From Candidatus Enterococcus testudinis (lineage in GTDB: Bacteria > Bacillota > Bacilli > Lactobacillales > Enterococcaceae): 64,000 nucleotides of DNA. Shown here in pieces: positions 42,481 through 51,677 of this stretch. Position 1 is the stretch's first letter. Every line of letters starts with the position of its first letter. Under the pieces are notes generated by a model. It had not been told where the DNA came from. It did no database searches and saw only the letters and a program-made list of their open reading frames with translations. Position numbers and translations under genes: made by a program. The stretch covers positions 602,799 to 666,798 of the forward strand of contig NZ_NGKU01000001.1 in assembly GCF_002140915.1 (NCBI RefSeq), in the 5' to 3' direction.

Positions 42481-44214
42481 TTGAAATTAATGTGGCATTA
42501 CACGATGAGAAATAAGAAACTTTTGGTTCTAAATTTCATCTGTGTGTTCGGATTTATTTTGATTGAGTTGGGTTTGCCCACATTGTTGGCGCGGATGATC
42601 GATGTCGGGATGGCGAATGGTGATCGCGACTACATTTGGAAGATGGGGGCAGCGATGGTGGTGATCACTTTGATTGGGATTGCCATGAATATCATGCTTG
42701 GCTACTTTACTTCAAGAATTACGACAAATATCGTCGCAGACATTCGGGATGATCTTTTTGAGAAAGTTCAAGGTTATTCCCATACAGAGTATGAAAAAAT
42801 CGGTGTTTCATCATTGATCACCCGTGTGACCAATGATGCCTATCAAATCATGTTGTTTATGCAAAGTATTTTGCGTACGGGTCTGATGACCCCGATGATG
42901 TTTGTGGTCAGTTTGTATATGGTGATGCGGACAAGTACCCAGTTGGGTCTTTATGTATTAGGGGCGTTGCCGATCCTATTGATTGCTGTGGTGGCGATTG
43001 CGAAACTGTCAGAACCTTTATCAACAAAACAACAAGCCAATTTAGACAAAATCAACGGTATTTTACGGGAAAATCTTTCGGGGTTACGCGTGATTCGGGC
43101 ATTCGTCAATGAGAAATTTGAGGAATCTCGTTTCAGCAAAGTCAATCAAGCCTATGCATCAAGCTCTCGCAGTTTATTTCGCTTGATGGCAACTGCACAA
43201 CCGGGCTTTTTCTTCTTATTCAATATCGTGATGATCTTGATTATTTGGACCGGAAGTATTCAAATCGATCAAGGACAATTGCAAGTCGGTGATTTGATTG
43301 CCTTTATCGAATATATATTCCATGCGTTGTTCTCATTTATGTTGTTCGCGACGGTCTTTACGATGTATCCGCGGGCAGCTGTTTCTGCACGACGGATCCA
43401 AGAAGCGCTAGATGCGACTTCTGAAATCAAAGAACCGGCACAACCGGTAACGGAAACGAAAACAAAAGGTTTTCTTGAGTTTAAAAACGTGACCTTTGCT
43501 TATCCTGGTCACGCGCAAAGCCCAGTGATCCGTGATGTCAGTTTTACAGCATCGCCGGGGGAAACGGTGGCTTTCATCGGCAGTACTGGGTCCGGAAAGT
43601 CAACATTGATCCAATTGATTCCACGTTTTTATGATGTCAGTCAAGGACAAGTCCTCGTAGATGGTGTCGATGTTCGGGACTATTCATTGTCTGCGTTAAG
43701 AGACAAAATCGGCTTTATCCCGCAAAAAGCACTGCTCTTTACCGGCACGATTGCAGATAACCTGCGGTACGGCAAAGAAGATGCGACACAAGCTGATTTG
43801 GAACGGGCAGCTGACATTGCCCAAGCGACTGATTTCATTGCCAAAACCCCTGATGGTTTCAATGCTGCGCTTGCAGAAGGGGGATCGAATTTCTCTGGCG
43901 GACAAAAACAACGTTTAGCGATTGCCCGTGCGGTGATCCGCCGACCAGATGTCTATATTTTTGATGACAGCTTTTCGGCATTGGATTATCAAACCGATGC
44001 CAAATTACGGGCACGATTGAAGAAAGAAACCACGGAGTCAACGGTCTTGATCGTTGCACAACGGGTGGGTACGATCATGCATGCGGACAAAATCATTGTT
44101 TTGAATGAAGGCGATGTAGTTGGAATGGGTACCCATAAAGAATTACTGCAAAATTGTTCCGTGTATTACGATATTGCGGCATCACAGTTATCAGAGGAGG
44201 AGTTGGCGATATGA
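42481..44214 (+). CDS. efrA: Heterodimeric ABC multidrug exporter subunit, degenerate-site half (EfrA-like)
   Basis: A 577-residue half-transporter: six membrane helices (1-310) and a nucleotide-binding domain. Walker A is GSTGSGKST (near 363-371), the signature is FSGGQKQR, and Walker B is VYIFDDSFSALD. The residue after Walker B is Asp instead of the catalytic Glu, the usual degenerate site of heterodimers. The start is TTG 42481 after GGAGGG. It overlaps the next gene by ATGA. The symbol rests on this architecture and remembered Enterococcus synteny near rnjA, not on a search. Confidence 0.8.
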   Translation: MKLMWHYTMRNKKLLVLNFICVFGFILIELGLPTLLARMIDVGMANGDRDYIWKMGAAMVVITLIGIAMNIMLGYFTSRITTNIVADIRDDLFEKVQGYSHTEYEKIGVSSLITRVTNDAYQIMLFMQSILRTGLMTPMMFVVSLYMVMRTSTQLGLYVLGALPILLIAVVAIAKLSEPLSTKQQANLDKINGILRENLSGLRVIRAFVNEKFEESRFSKVNQAYASSSRSLFRLMATAQPGFFFLFNIVMILIIWTGSIQIDQGQLQVGDLIAFIEYIFHALFSFMLFATVFTMYPRAAVSARRIQEALDATSEIKEPAQPVTETKTKGFLEFKNVTFAYPGHAQSPVIRDVSFTASPGETVAFIGSTGSGKSTLIQLIPRFYDVSQGQVLVDGVDVRDYSLSALRDKIGFIPQKALLFTGTIADNLRYGKEDATQADLERAADIAQATDFIAKTPDGFNAALAEGGSNFSGGQKQRLAIARAVIRRPDVYIFDDSFSALDYQTDAKLRARLKKETTESTVLIVAQRVGTIMHADKIIVLNEGDVVGMGTHKELLQNCSVYYDIAASQLSEEELAI

Positions 44215-45968
44215 AAGCATTCTCTTCACTAAAACGTTTGTGGCACTATTTAAAGCCCTATAAAGCGACCTTTGCGCTTGTACTGATTTTTACAGTGGCG
44301 ACAGTTGGCTTTAATGCGGCGATGCCGTATGTCTCTGGTTTGCCAACCACGGAAATCAGCCGCAACATTACGGCAGGACAAGGGGTCAATTTTGACTACA
44401 TTATTGTCTGTCTGATATGGATCGGGGTTGTGGGTTTAGGGTATTGTGTGTCGCAGCTAATGTCTGGCTTGTTGATCACCAATGTGGTGCAATCTGCCAT
44501 GAAAGATCTGCGCCAAGACATTGATGAAAAAATCAATCGCTTGCCTGTTTCTTATTTTGACAAAAATCAACAAGGAAATATTCTTTCTCGTGTCACCAAT
44601 GATGTGGATGCAGTCAGTGGCGCGATGCAACAAGCGATGATCGGGATCGTCAATGCTTTTTTAAGTATCATTATGGCGGTATCAATGATGTTTTATATCA
44701 ATTCAATGATGGCATTGATCTCATTGATCATGATTCCTTTGGCGCTGATTATATCCAGAACGATCGTCAAAACATCACAAAAAGATTTTCAAGGCATGCA
44801 GAATGCTTTGGGGGATATGAACGGCTATGTCCAAGAAAACATGACTGGCTTCAGTGTGTTGAAAGTATATGGTCGGGAAAAACAAACCTTGGAAGGTTTC
44901 AAAAATGTCAATCATCAGTTACGTTACTACGGTTTTCGTTCAGCCTTTGTTTCCGGATTGATGATGCCACTTGTGCAAATGACGGCTTACTTTACTTATA
45001 TTGCGATGGCAGTCATGGGGAGTTTCTATGTCATCAGCGGCGTCATTGTGGTGGGGCAATTGCAAGCCTTCATTCAATACATTTGGCAAGTCAGTCAGCC
45101 TATGGGAAATATCACCCAATTGTCCTCTGTCTTGCAGAGTGCTTCTGCTGCGGCAACCCGTGTGTTTGAGATTTTGGATGAAGCAGAAGAACCAGTCAAT
45201 GAGACGGATATACCTTTACCTGCGACCGTCAATGGCAATGTAACCTTTGAGCATGTTGGATTTGCGTATGATCCGAAGAAACCATTGATCAAAGACTTAA
45301 ATTTTGAAGTCAAAGCCGGTCAAACTGTCGCAATTGTCGGACCAACTGGGGCTGGGAAAACAACCTTGATCAATTTGCTGATGCGCTTTTATGATGTCAA
45401 TGAAGGAGCAATCAAAATCGATGGGATCGATACAAAGCAGATGGCACGCCATGATGTCCGCTCACTCTTCGGGATGGTCTTGCAGGATGCGTGGTTGTAT
45501 GAAGGCACGATTGGCGACAATATCCGCTTTGGTAAATTGGATGCAACCGATTATGAGGTTGTAGATGCTGCCAAAACAGCCAATGTGGATCACTTTATTC
45601 GTACGATGCCTGATGGATATGAGATGTTCATCAATTCAGAAGGGGACAATGTTTCCTTGGGACAAAAGCAATTGCTTACGATTGCGCGGGCAGTGATTTC
45701 AGATCCGAAAATCTTGATTCTTGATGAAGCCACTAGTTCTGTGGATACTCGTCTGGAAGCGTTGATTCAAAAGGCAATGGATAAAGTGATGGAAGGGCGT
45801 ACCAGCTTTGTGATTGCCCACCGTCTATCGACCATCCGGGAAGCCGATTTGATATTGGTGATGGACCAAGGGTCAATCATTGAAAAAGGCAACCACGAGA
45901 CGCTCTTGGCAGCCGGCGGTTTTTATAGCCAACTTTATCAGAGTCAATTTTCAGAAGAAGCAGAATAG
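44211..45968 (+). CDS. efrB: Heterodimeric ABC multidrug exporter subunit, canonical half (EfrB-like)
   Basis: A 585-residue half-transporter with six helices and an ATPase domain: Walker A GPTGAGKTT (near 379-387), signature VSLGQKQ (LSGGQ-type, LGQ form) and Walker B ILILDEATSSVD with the catalytic Glu. It therefore supplies the hydrolytic Glu that its partner lacks. ATG 44211 overlaps the TGA of the upstream gene (ATGA) and follows GAGGAGG. Substrates would be drugs or lipids, by family inference. Confidence 0.82.
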   Translation: MKAFSSLKRLWHYLKPYKATFALVLIFTVATVGFNAAMPYVSGLPTTEISRNITAGQGVNFDYIIVCLIWIGVVGLGYCVSQLMSGLLITNVVQSAMKDLRQDIDEKINRLPVSYFDKNQQGNILSRVTNDVDAVSGAMQQAMIGIVNAFLSIIMAVSMMFYINSMMALISLIMIPLALIISRTIVKTSQKDFQGMQNALGDMNGYVQENMTGFSVLKVYGREKQTLEGFKNVNHQLRYYGFRSAFVSGLMMPLVQMTAYFTYIAMAVMGSFYVISGVIVVGQLQAFIQYIWQVSQPMGNITQLSSVLQSASAAATRVFEILDEAEEPVNETDIPLPATVNGNVTFEHVGFAYDPKKPLIKDLNFEVKAGQTVAIVGPTGAGKTTLINLLMRFYDVNEGAIKIDGIDTKQMARHDVRSLFGMVLQDAWLYEGTIGDNIRFGKLDATDYEVVDAAKTANVDHFIRTMPDGYEMFINSEGDNVSLGQKQLLTIARAVISDPKILILDEATSSVDTRLEALIQKAMDKVMEGRTSFVIAHRLSTIREADLILVMDQGSIIEKGNHETLLAAGGFYSQLYQSQFSEEAE

Positions 45969-45969
45969 A

Positions 45970-45994
45970 AGAGTGCCGAGAGGCGCTCTTTTTT
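45970..45994 (+). terminator. Terminator of the exporter operon
   Basis: AGAGTGCC (45970-45977), loop GAGA, GGCGCTCT (45982-45989) with one G-U pair, then a T run. Confidence 0.85.
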
Positions 45995-46056
45995 ATTCTC
46001 ATCATGTTATAGTATAAGAAATCGCATGTTCGATTCATTTAGAAGAGGTGTTATGA

Positions 46057-46587
46057 ATGGAGAAAGAGACAAAGCGTCAAACCGTTAAACAAACGAATAG
46101 TAAACCAAATTTTATCGCCAATAATGCCACGATCGTTGGAGATGTCACTTTAGGTGCAGAAAGTACAGTCTGGTTTCAAGCTGTGATTCGAGCCGATGCC
46201 AATTGGATCACCATTGGCGATCGCAGCAATGTTCAAGATGGAACGATCATCCATGTGGATCATGATGCACCAACGATCATTGGCGATGATGTGACGGTGG
46301 GACATCAATGCATGCTCCATGGCTGCACGATCGAAAGAGGGGCATTGATCGGCATGAGTTCAATCATCTTGAATCATGCTGTTATTGGTGAAAATAGTTT
46401 GATTGGAGCGGGCTCTTTGGTCACGCAAGGAACGATCATCCCACCCAATGTGCTGGCATTTGGCCGACCGGCAAAAGTTATCAGACCGCTGACTGAAGCT
46501 GAGATTGCCAAGAATAAAGCCAATATTGCGCATTACGTGGACTTAGGCGTTCAATATCAAACAGGTCTTTATGGCGAGGGAGTGTAA
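46057..46587 (+). CDS. Gamma-class carbonic anhydrase-like hexapeptide protein
   Basis: A 176-residue left-handed beta-helix protein. Repeats such as NATIVGDVTLGAESTVWFQAVIRAD, with the metal ligands in IIHVDHD and VGHQCMLHGCTIE, match the YrdA/PaaY/CamH-like group, whose enzymatic activity is often unproven. ATG 46057 is six bases after GAGGTG; an ATG at 46053 is out of frame. It is probably a trimer. The neighbours give no clue to function. Confidence 0.9.
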   Translation: MEKETKRQTVKQTNSKPNFIANNATIVGDVTLGAESTVWFQAVIRADANWITIGDRSNVQDGTIIHVDHDAPTIIGDDVTVGHQCMLHGCTIERGALIGMSSIILNHAVIGENSLIGAGSLVTQGTIIPPNVLAFGRPAKVIRPLTEAEIAKNKANIAHYVDLGVQYQTGLYGEGV

Positions 46588-46635
46588 TTGGAAAATCCTC
46601 TTCGTGGGCAGCGTTGGGAGATAGATAGTAAATGA

Positions 46636-46670
46636 CAAAAGACCGTTGCCCCAAATATGGACAACGGTCT
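46636..46670 (-). terminator. Terminator of clpP
   Basis: On the minus strand AGACCGTTG (46662-46670) pairs with CAACGGTCT (46640-46648), followed by TTT. It lies 44 bases after the clpP stop. Confidence 0.6.
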
Positions 46671-46713
46671 CTTGCAGCTGATGACTCTTCAAATAACTGG
46701 ACAGGACATCAGT

Positions 46714-47304
46714 TTATTTTAATTTATTTGATTCCATGATTTCATCAATCAAACCATAATCTTTGGCTTCTTGTGCGGTCATGAAATTATCACGGTCAGT
46801 GTCTTTTTCAATGACTTCGATTGGTTGACCAGTACGCTCAGATAAGATTTTGTTTAACCGTTCGCGGGTCAATAGGATATGTTTCGCAGCAATTTCAATT
46901 TCAGTTGCTTGTCCTTGTGCGCCCCCTAAAGGTTGATGGATCATGATTTCTGCGTTTGGCAAGGCAAAACGTTTGCCTTTTTCACCGGCAGTCAATAAGA
47001 ATGAACCCATAGAAGCGGCCATCCCCATTACAATGGTTTGGACATCTGCTTTGATAAAGTTCATCGTATCAAAAATCGCCAATCCAGCTGTTACGCTCCC
47101 GCCAGGAGAATTGATGTACAAATAGATATCTTTCTCAGAATCTTGGGCATCCAAGAAGAGTAGTTGGGCAATGATCGAGTTTGCTAAATCGTCAGTGACT
47201 TGGCCGCTCAACATAATGATACGGTCTTTCAATAGACGAGAATAGATATCGTACGCTCTTTCACCACGAGATGATTGTTCAATGACTGTAGGAATTAAAT
47301 TCAT
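46714..47304 (-). CDS. clpP: ATP-dependent Clp protease proteolytic subunit
   Basis: A 196-residue ClpP. The catalytic triad is Ser98 ([10 protein letters not shown]), His123 (MIHQPLGG) and Asp172 (DTDRDNF). Expression is heat-inducible in this group through CtsR, and a CtsR box overlaps the promoter here. The ATG 47304 follows AGGAGG. It is alone on its strand, next to an unrelated plus-strand hypothetical gene. Confidence 0.97.
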   Translation of the reverse strand: MNLIPTVIEQSSRGERAYDIYSRLLKDRIIMLSGQVTDDLANSIIAQLLFLDAQDSEKDIYLYINSPGGSVTAGLAIFDTMNFIKADVQTIVMGMAASMGSFLLTAGEKGKRFALPNAEIMIHQPLGGAQGQATEIEIAAKHILLTRERLNKILSERTGQPIEVIEKDTDRDNFMTAQEAKDYGLIDEIMESNKLK

Positions 47305-47372
47305 TTTCGTCGTCCTCCTAAAAATCGATATAGATATAGTTTAGCATAAAGTTTTCGCAATATCTAAGAGAT

Positions 47373-47401
47373 AGTATACCTATTAGGTCAAGAAAGGTCA
47401 A
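47373..47401 (-). promoter_or_regulatory. Promoter of clpP
   Basis: On the minus strand TTGACC (complement of 47396-47401), 17-base spacer, TATACT (complement of 47373-47378). It overlaps the CtsR box. Confidence 0.8.
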
Positions 47402-47402
47402 A
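47386..47402 (+). promoter_or_regulatory. CtsR operator of clpP
   Basis: GGTCAAG-AAA-GGTCAAA fits the CtsR direct-repeat consensus RGTCAAA-N3-RGTCAAA with one mismatch and lies across the -35 and spacer of the clpP promoter. Confidence 0.85.
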
Positions 47403-47478
47403 TAAAAAGTTCGTTATCTTTTTAGTGCTTCTTTTAACTATGGTACAATAAACAAAAGCAGAGGAAGGGTCGAATAGA

Positions 47479-47997
47479 ATGGCAGTAGCAATTTCAGGAT
47501 TTATCGGCGTCTTAGTAGGCGCTCTCTTAGTAATCATCAGTTTTAACTTACGGATAAGGTATGAAGAACGCAAAGAAAAAAAACGGCGTTTATTAGAACA
47601 TAAGGTCAAAGAGATCGAAACACTTGTTTTATTGAATCAAAAAATCAGTGAGATTTTGCAAAAACGGGTGATATTGATGGATGCATATGTCAGTTTTGAT
47701 GCATTCGATGATTGTTATATCACCATTGATGATTTTGCTTATCTACAATCGTTTGCAGCGCAAAACAGCTTTTATTTACCCAATTATTTTCTGGAAGAAT
47801 TTTTCAAAAAAATTGGCACACGCCGTGTGATTTTGTCGCCAGATGAAACCGTGAAAATCGGTGGCTATACGTACAAAGGTGGTCGTGTGATCATGGAGAA
47901 TTTCTTGGATACGTTAGTGGAAATGGTCAATGAGCGCAAAAGCCAAATCAAAAATATGACAAGCGAACCATTGACTTATTTTTCCAAAAGCCTTTGA
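47479..47997 (+). CDS. Membrane-anchored hypothetical protein
   Basis: A 172-residue protein I do not recognise. A single N-terminal helix (about 4-24, ISGFIGVLVGALLVIISF) is followed by a very basic segment (RIRYEERKEKKRRLL) and a soluble cytoplasmic domain (about 50-172), by the positive-inside rule. It faces away from clpP and ends before a hairpin terminator. Confidence 0.75.
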   Translation: MAVAISGFIGVLVGALLVIISFNLRIRYEERKEKKRRLLEHKVKEIETLVLLNQKISEILQKRVILMDAYVSFDAFDDCYITIDDFAYLQSFAAQNSFYLPNYFLEEFFKKIGTRRVILSPDETVKIGGYTYKGGRVIMENFLDTLVEMVNERKSQIKNMTSEPLTYFSKSL

Positions 47998-48018
47998 GCA
48001 TACAAACAGTTCGTGAAG

Positions 48019-48055
48019 ACCCTAATGTCGATCAGTGTGGCATTAGGGTTCTTTG
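48019..48055 (+). terminator. Terminator after the hypothetical membrane protein gene
   Basis: ACCCTAATG (48019-48027) pairs with CATTAGGGT (48041-48049), followed by TCTTT. Confidence 0.65.
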
Positions 48056-48085
48056 CTTGTACAGGCGCAAAAGCAATAGAGATAT

Positions 48086-48113
48086 TTGGTTCTGAGACGT
48101 TCCGTGTTAGAAT
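48086..48113 (+). promoter_or_regulatory. Promoter of gdpD-miaA-hflX
   Basis: TTGGTT (48086-48091), 16-base spacer, TAGAAT (48108-48113), 27 bases before the start codon. Confidence 0.5.
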
Positions 48114-48140
48114 AAGAACAAAGAATGGAGTGAAACGTGT

Positions 48141-48887
48141 ATGGTACAAATCGTGGCACATCGTGGGAGCAGCGGCAATCGACCGGAAAATACATTGCCT
48201 GCTTTTGCCGAAGCTGTCCGTGTCAAAGCAGATATTATTGAATTGGATGTCCATCTTTCAAAAGATGAACAACTGATCGTGATGCATGACGAAACCGTGG
48301 ATCGCACAACAAATGGCAAAGGCCGTATTTGTGATTTGACAGTTCCGCAACTAAAGGAATTGAATGCCGGCAGCTGGTTTTCTGACGAATACAAAGCGGC
48401 AAAGGTACCCACACTAAAAGAGGTACTCGCTCTTTTAGCCGCAAGAAACTATCGAGGGATCTTGACTATTGAGCTGAAAACCGATCATTATGATTACCCA
48501 GGGATCGAGGAGAAGACGGCAGCGTTACTGCACAGTCAAGCATGGCCCTTTGTTCATTGGTATTGTTCCTTCAATATTGATTCATTGGACCGAATCCATA
48601 CGATTGATCCTGAGGCAAAACTGAATTTTATTATGGGCAAAGCCGCAGATAAGCCTGCCTTGGCACTAAGCAGACCTTATATTGAAGGATTGCACCCAGC
48701 GTATGGCTGGATTGAAGCCAATACCGAGACAGCGGCAGCATTTCCAATCTCCCTACGCCCTTGGACTATTAATGAAGAGGCGATCATGCTGGATTGTTTG
48801 CAATTGGGTGTGACCGGCATCATTACTGACTTTCCAGAGAAAGCCGGAAGCGTACTGCAAGCCTTTCGCGAGGAGCAAAACCAATGA
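48141..48887 (+). CDS. Glycerophosphodiester phosphodiesterase (GdpD/UgpQ type)
   Basis: A 248-residue cytosolic GDPD that hydrolyses glycerophosphodiesters to glycerol-3-phosphate and an alcohol. AHRGSSGNRPENT (near 6-18), the metal pair IIELDVHLSKD (Glu and Asp near 34-36) and VMHDETVDRTT (near 47-57) form the active site. ATG 48141 follows GGAGTG. It overlaps miaA by four bases, so the three genes gdpD-miaA-hflX form a coupled operon. Confidence 0.94.
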   Translation: MVQIVAHRGSSGNRPENTLPAFAEAVRVKADIIELDVHLSKDEQLIVMHDETVDRTTNGKGRICDLTVPQLKELNAGSWFSDEYKAAKVPTLKEVLALLAARNYRGILTIELKTDHYDYPGIEEKTAALLHSQAWPFVHWYCSFNIDSLDRIHTIDPEAKLNFIMGKAADKPALALSRPYIEGLHPAYGWIEANTETAAAFPISLRPWTINEEAIMLDCLQLGVTGIITDFPEKAGSVLQAFREEQNQ

Positions 48888-49804
48888 AGAAAGTACTCGT
48901 GATCGTCGGCCCAACTGCTGTCGGCAAGACAGCCCTCAGTCTTGAACTAGCCAAACACTATCATGGTGAAATCATCAGTGGTGATTCCATGCAAATTTAT
49001 CGCCAGTTAGATATCGGCACCGCCAAAGCCACAAAGGAAGAGCTGGCTGCAGCACCGCATCATTTGATCGATATTCGTGAAATGACGGAACAATACTCAG
49101 TGGCCATGTTCCAAGAAATGGCTCGGGAAAAAATCGCTGAAATCACAGGTAGGGGGCATTTGCCGATCATTGTAGGTGGTACAGGATTATACATCCAAGC
49201 CTTGCTGTACGACTATCGATTGGGGGCTGCGGAAGAAGTTGACGACACCCTGCGTAATGATTATCAAGCACAAGCTGAGGAACTAGGAAAAGAAGCATTG
49301 TGGCAAAAACTGCAGCAAATCGATCCAGCTGCAGCAGCAAAAATCCATTATAATAATGTGCGAAAAGTGATTCGGGCATTGGAAGTCTTTGAAACTACTG
49401 GACAGAGTATCATAACCCCAAAAGAGGTGCCAGCGGCCTTGTATGATTATTTTATGATTGGCTTAACCACTGATCGCGGTCTGCTGTATCAACGCATCAA
49501 TCAACGGGTCGATCAAATGATGGATATGGGTTTGCTTGAGGAAGCAAAAAACGTGCTGCGTGATCCTGATACACAAGCTGCCAAGGGGATCGGTTATAAA
49601 GAATTTCTGCCATATATCGAAGGGCGCCAGTCTTTAGAAGAAACGATCGAACAAATCAAGCAAAATTCGCGACGCTATGCAAAGCGTCAATTGACTTGGT
49701 TTTCCAATCGTCTGACCCCGCGTTGGGTAGATTTAGTACAAGAACCTAATCCGCAGAAACAAATCATGGTAGAAATCGATCAATGGTTGGAGGAGAAGCA
49801 ATGA
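48884..49804 (+). CDS. miaA: tRNA dimethylallyltransferase
   Basis: A 306-residue MiaA that adds the isopentenyl group to A37 of tRNAs reading UNN codons. The P-loop GPTAVGKTALS (near 9-19), ISGDSMQIYRQLDIGTAK (near 34-51) and VGGTGLYIQALLY (near 98-110) are conserved. ATG 48884 overlaps gdpD, and the stop overlaps the ATG of hflX (ATGA at 49801-49804). The pairing of miaA and hflX is common in bacteria. Confidence 0.97.
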   Translation: MKKVLVIVGPTAVGKTALSLELAKHYHGEIISGDSMQIYRQLDIGTAKATKEELAAAPHHLIDIREMTEQYSVAMFQEMAREKIAEITGRGHLPIIVGGTGLYIQALLYDYRLGAAEEVDDTLRNDYQAQAEELGKEALWQKLQQIDPAAAAKIHYNNVRKVIRALEVFETTGQSIITPKEVPAALYDYFMIGLTTDRGLLYQRINQRVDQMMDMGLLEEAKNVLRDPDTQAAKGIGYKEFLPYIEGRQSLEETIEQIKQNSRRYAKRQLTWFSNRLTPRWVDLVQEPNPQKQIMVEIDQWLEEKQ

Positions 49805-51042
49805 GTGAACGTGTGATTTTAGTTGGTGTAGAAACCGAAAAAAACTATCAGCAGTTTGAATCCTCAATGAAAGAGTTGAAGAATCTGACCAAGACAGCCA
49901 ATGGGGAAGTTGTTTTCTCCATGGTCCAAAAACGGCCGCAACCGGATCGCCAAACGGTTATCGGCAAAGGAAAAGTAACTGAATTACAACAATTGGCAGA
50001 AGCTCATGAAGCGGAGTTGGTGATCTTCAATCATGAACTGACACCACGTCAGAGCCAAATTTTAGGAGATGCCTTAGCTGTCCCGGTCATTGATCGTGTA
50101 CAGTTGATTTTAGATATTTTTGCGATGCGTGCACGCTCCAGCGAAGGGAAAATGCAAGTCGAGTTGGCGCAACTGAACTACCTGCTGCCACGATTGATCG
50201 GACAAGGGAAAAATATGTCTCGGCTAGGTGGTGGGATTGGGACCCGAGGACCTGGGGAAACCAAGTTAGAAACTGATCGTCGACACATACGCAATCGAAT
50301 CACCAATATTAAACGAGACTTGAAAGAAGTCGCAGCCCATCGCGACCGTACAAGACAAAAGCGCAAGGATAGTCAGATCTTTCAAATTGGATTGATTGGT
50401 TACACAAATGCTGGCAAGTCAACGATTTTAAACATGTTGACCAGTGCAGATACGTATGAACAAGATCAGTTGTTTGCCACATTGGACCCTTTGACCAAAC
50501 GCTGGCGCTTGCCAGAAGGCTTGGAAGTGACCATGACCGATACCGTTGGGTTTATACAAGATTTACCGACACAATTGATTGATGCCTTTCATTCCACATT
50601 GGAAGAAAGCCGTAATATGGATTTCTTGCTGCATGTCGTGGATGCGAGTTCACCAGAACGGATCCAGCAAGAACAAACGGTGCTGCGTTTGATGGAGGAA
50701 CTGGCACTTACGAATATGCCGGTTTTGACTGTCTACAATAAAGCCGATCAAATCGATGAAGATCAATTCGTCCCAACGCTGTTCCCACATGTGTTGATTT
50801 CTGCAAAAAGTACCAAAGGCAAAGAACGCTTGAGTCAGGCCATAAAGATGGAGTTGATGCAGTTGTTGCAACCCTATCATTTGGTCTTGCAGGCAAATGA
50901 GGGCAAAGCGTTGAATCGACTCAAAAGAGAATCATTGGTATTGACGAATACGTTTGATGAAGAAAGTCGAACATACCACATCAAAGGGTTTGCTTTGGCA
51001 GATTCTTCTCCGATTCGTCGGATGGAAAAAGACGAACAGTGA
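49801..51042 (+). CDS. hflX: GTPase HflX, ribosome-splitting factor
   Basis: A 413-residue GTPase. An N-terminal glycine-rich region (GIGTRGPGETKLETDRR) precedes the G domain: G1 GYTNAGKST, G3 DTVGFI and G4 NKAD. HflX splits stalled ribosomes under stress. ATG 49801 overlaps the miaA stop and follows GGAGGAG. A terminator follows, so it is the last gene of the operon. Confidence 0.96.
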   Translation: MSERVILVGVETEKNYQQFESSMKELKNLTKTANGEVVFSMVQKRPQPDRQTVIGKGKVTELQQLAEAHEAELVIFNHELTPRQSQILGDALAVPVIDRVQLILDIFAMRARSSEGKMQVELAQLNYLLPRLIGQGKNMSRLGGGIGTRGPGETKLETDRRHIRNRITNIKRDLKEVAAHRDRTRQKRKDSQIFQIGLIGYTNAGKSTILNMLTSADTYEQDQLFATLDPLTKRWRLPEGLEVTMTDTVGFIQDLPTQLIDAFHSTLEESRNMDFLLHVVDASSPERIQQEQTVLRLMEELALTNMPVLTVYNKADQIDEDQFVPTLFPHVLISAKSTKGKERLSQAIKMELMQLLQPYHLVLQANEGKALNRLKRESLVLTNTFDEESRTYHIKGFALADSSPIRRMEKDEQ

Positions 51043-51056
51043 CAGACACGCTTAAG

Positions 51057-51086
51057 AGCTATGCATCAAATGCATGGCTTTTTTTG
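51057..51086 (+). terminator. Terminator of the gdpD-miaA-hflX operon
   Basis: AGCTATGCAT (51057-51066), loop CAA, ATGCATGGCT (51070-51079) with one G-U pair, then seven T. Confidence 0.9.
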
Positions 51087-51146
51087 TACCCAAATTGACA
51101 ATGAAAAGGCTTTTATTGAATATTCTGAAAAAATAATTTATTTCTA

Positions 51147-51163
51147 TGTCACTTTTCCTCACA
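51147..51163. promoter_or_regulatory. GlnR/TnrA-type operator
   Basis: TGTCA-CTTTTCC-TCACA matches the GlnR consensus TGTNA-N7-TNACA exactly. It lies just upstream of the -35 of the glnRA promoter. Confidence 0.85.
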
Positions 51164-51170
51164 TGAGGGG

Positions 51171-51199
51171 TTGACAGACGTTTTGAGAATTGGTATAGT
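51171..51199 (+). promoter_or_regulatory. Promoter of glnRA
   Basis: TTGACA (51171-51176), 17-base spacer, TATAGT (51194-51199). It is a near-consensus sigma-A promoter. Confidence 0.9.
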
Positions 51200-51246
51200 T
51201 TCCATGAAGTCAAGCAACACCATTTGTACCTGAAAGGAGCCAAGCT

Positions 51247-51627
51247 ATGCGGGAAAAAGAATTGCGGCGGTCGATGTCTGTCTTTCCAATCGGAACTGTC
51301 ATGAAGTTGACTGATTTAACCGCGCGACAAATTCGCTATTATGAAGAACAAGAATTGATTCATCCAGAACGAAGCGATGGCAATCGCCGTATGTATTCAT
51401 TGAATGATATTGATACCTTATTGGAAATCAAAGACTATCTTTCTGATGGATTGAACATGGCTGGTATCAAGCGTGTGTATGAAATGAAAGTTGCCAAAGA
51501 AAAAGAAGCAAAGAACAAACCGCCACTAACTGATGAAGATGTTCGCCGCATTTTCTATGACGAATTGCTGGCACAAGGTGGTTTGCATCAACAACAGCCC
51601 TACCAACAAAAAGGTCCGCGTATGTAG
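51247..51627 (+). CDS. glnR: GlnR, MerR-family nitrogen regulator
   Basis: A 126-residue MerR-family repressor that, with feedback-inhibited glutamine synthetase, shuts off glutamine synthesis when nitrogen is plentiful. The HTH is near 15-80 (MKLTDLTARQIRYYEEQELI, SDGNRRMYSLNDIDTLLEIKDYLSDG). The C-terminal tail is rich in Gln/Lys, as in other GlnR. It sits directly before glnA and behind a GlnR box, so it autoregulates. Confidence 0.96.
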   Translation: MREKELRRSMSVFPIGTVMKLTDLTARQIRYYEEQELIHPERSDGNRRMYSLNDIDTLLEIKDYLSDGLNMAGIKRVYEMKVAKEKEAKNKPPLTDEDVRRIFYDELLAQGGLHQQQPYQQKGPRM

Positions 51628-51677
51628 ATCGATGTTGAAAAAAATAAAATCAAGAATGGGAAAAAGGAAGGGATACT

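Noticed and set aside
46053-46088. Alternative ATG four bases before the gamma carbonic anhydrase start
   Set aside because: It is out of frame and stops after 11 codons; the later ATG has the correct spacing to GAGGTG.
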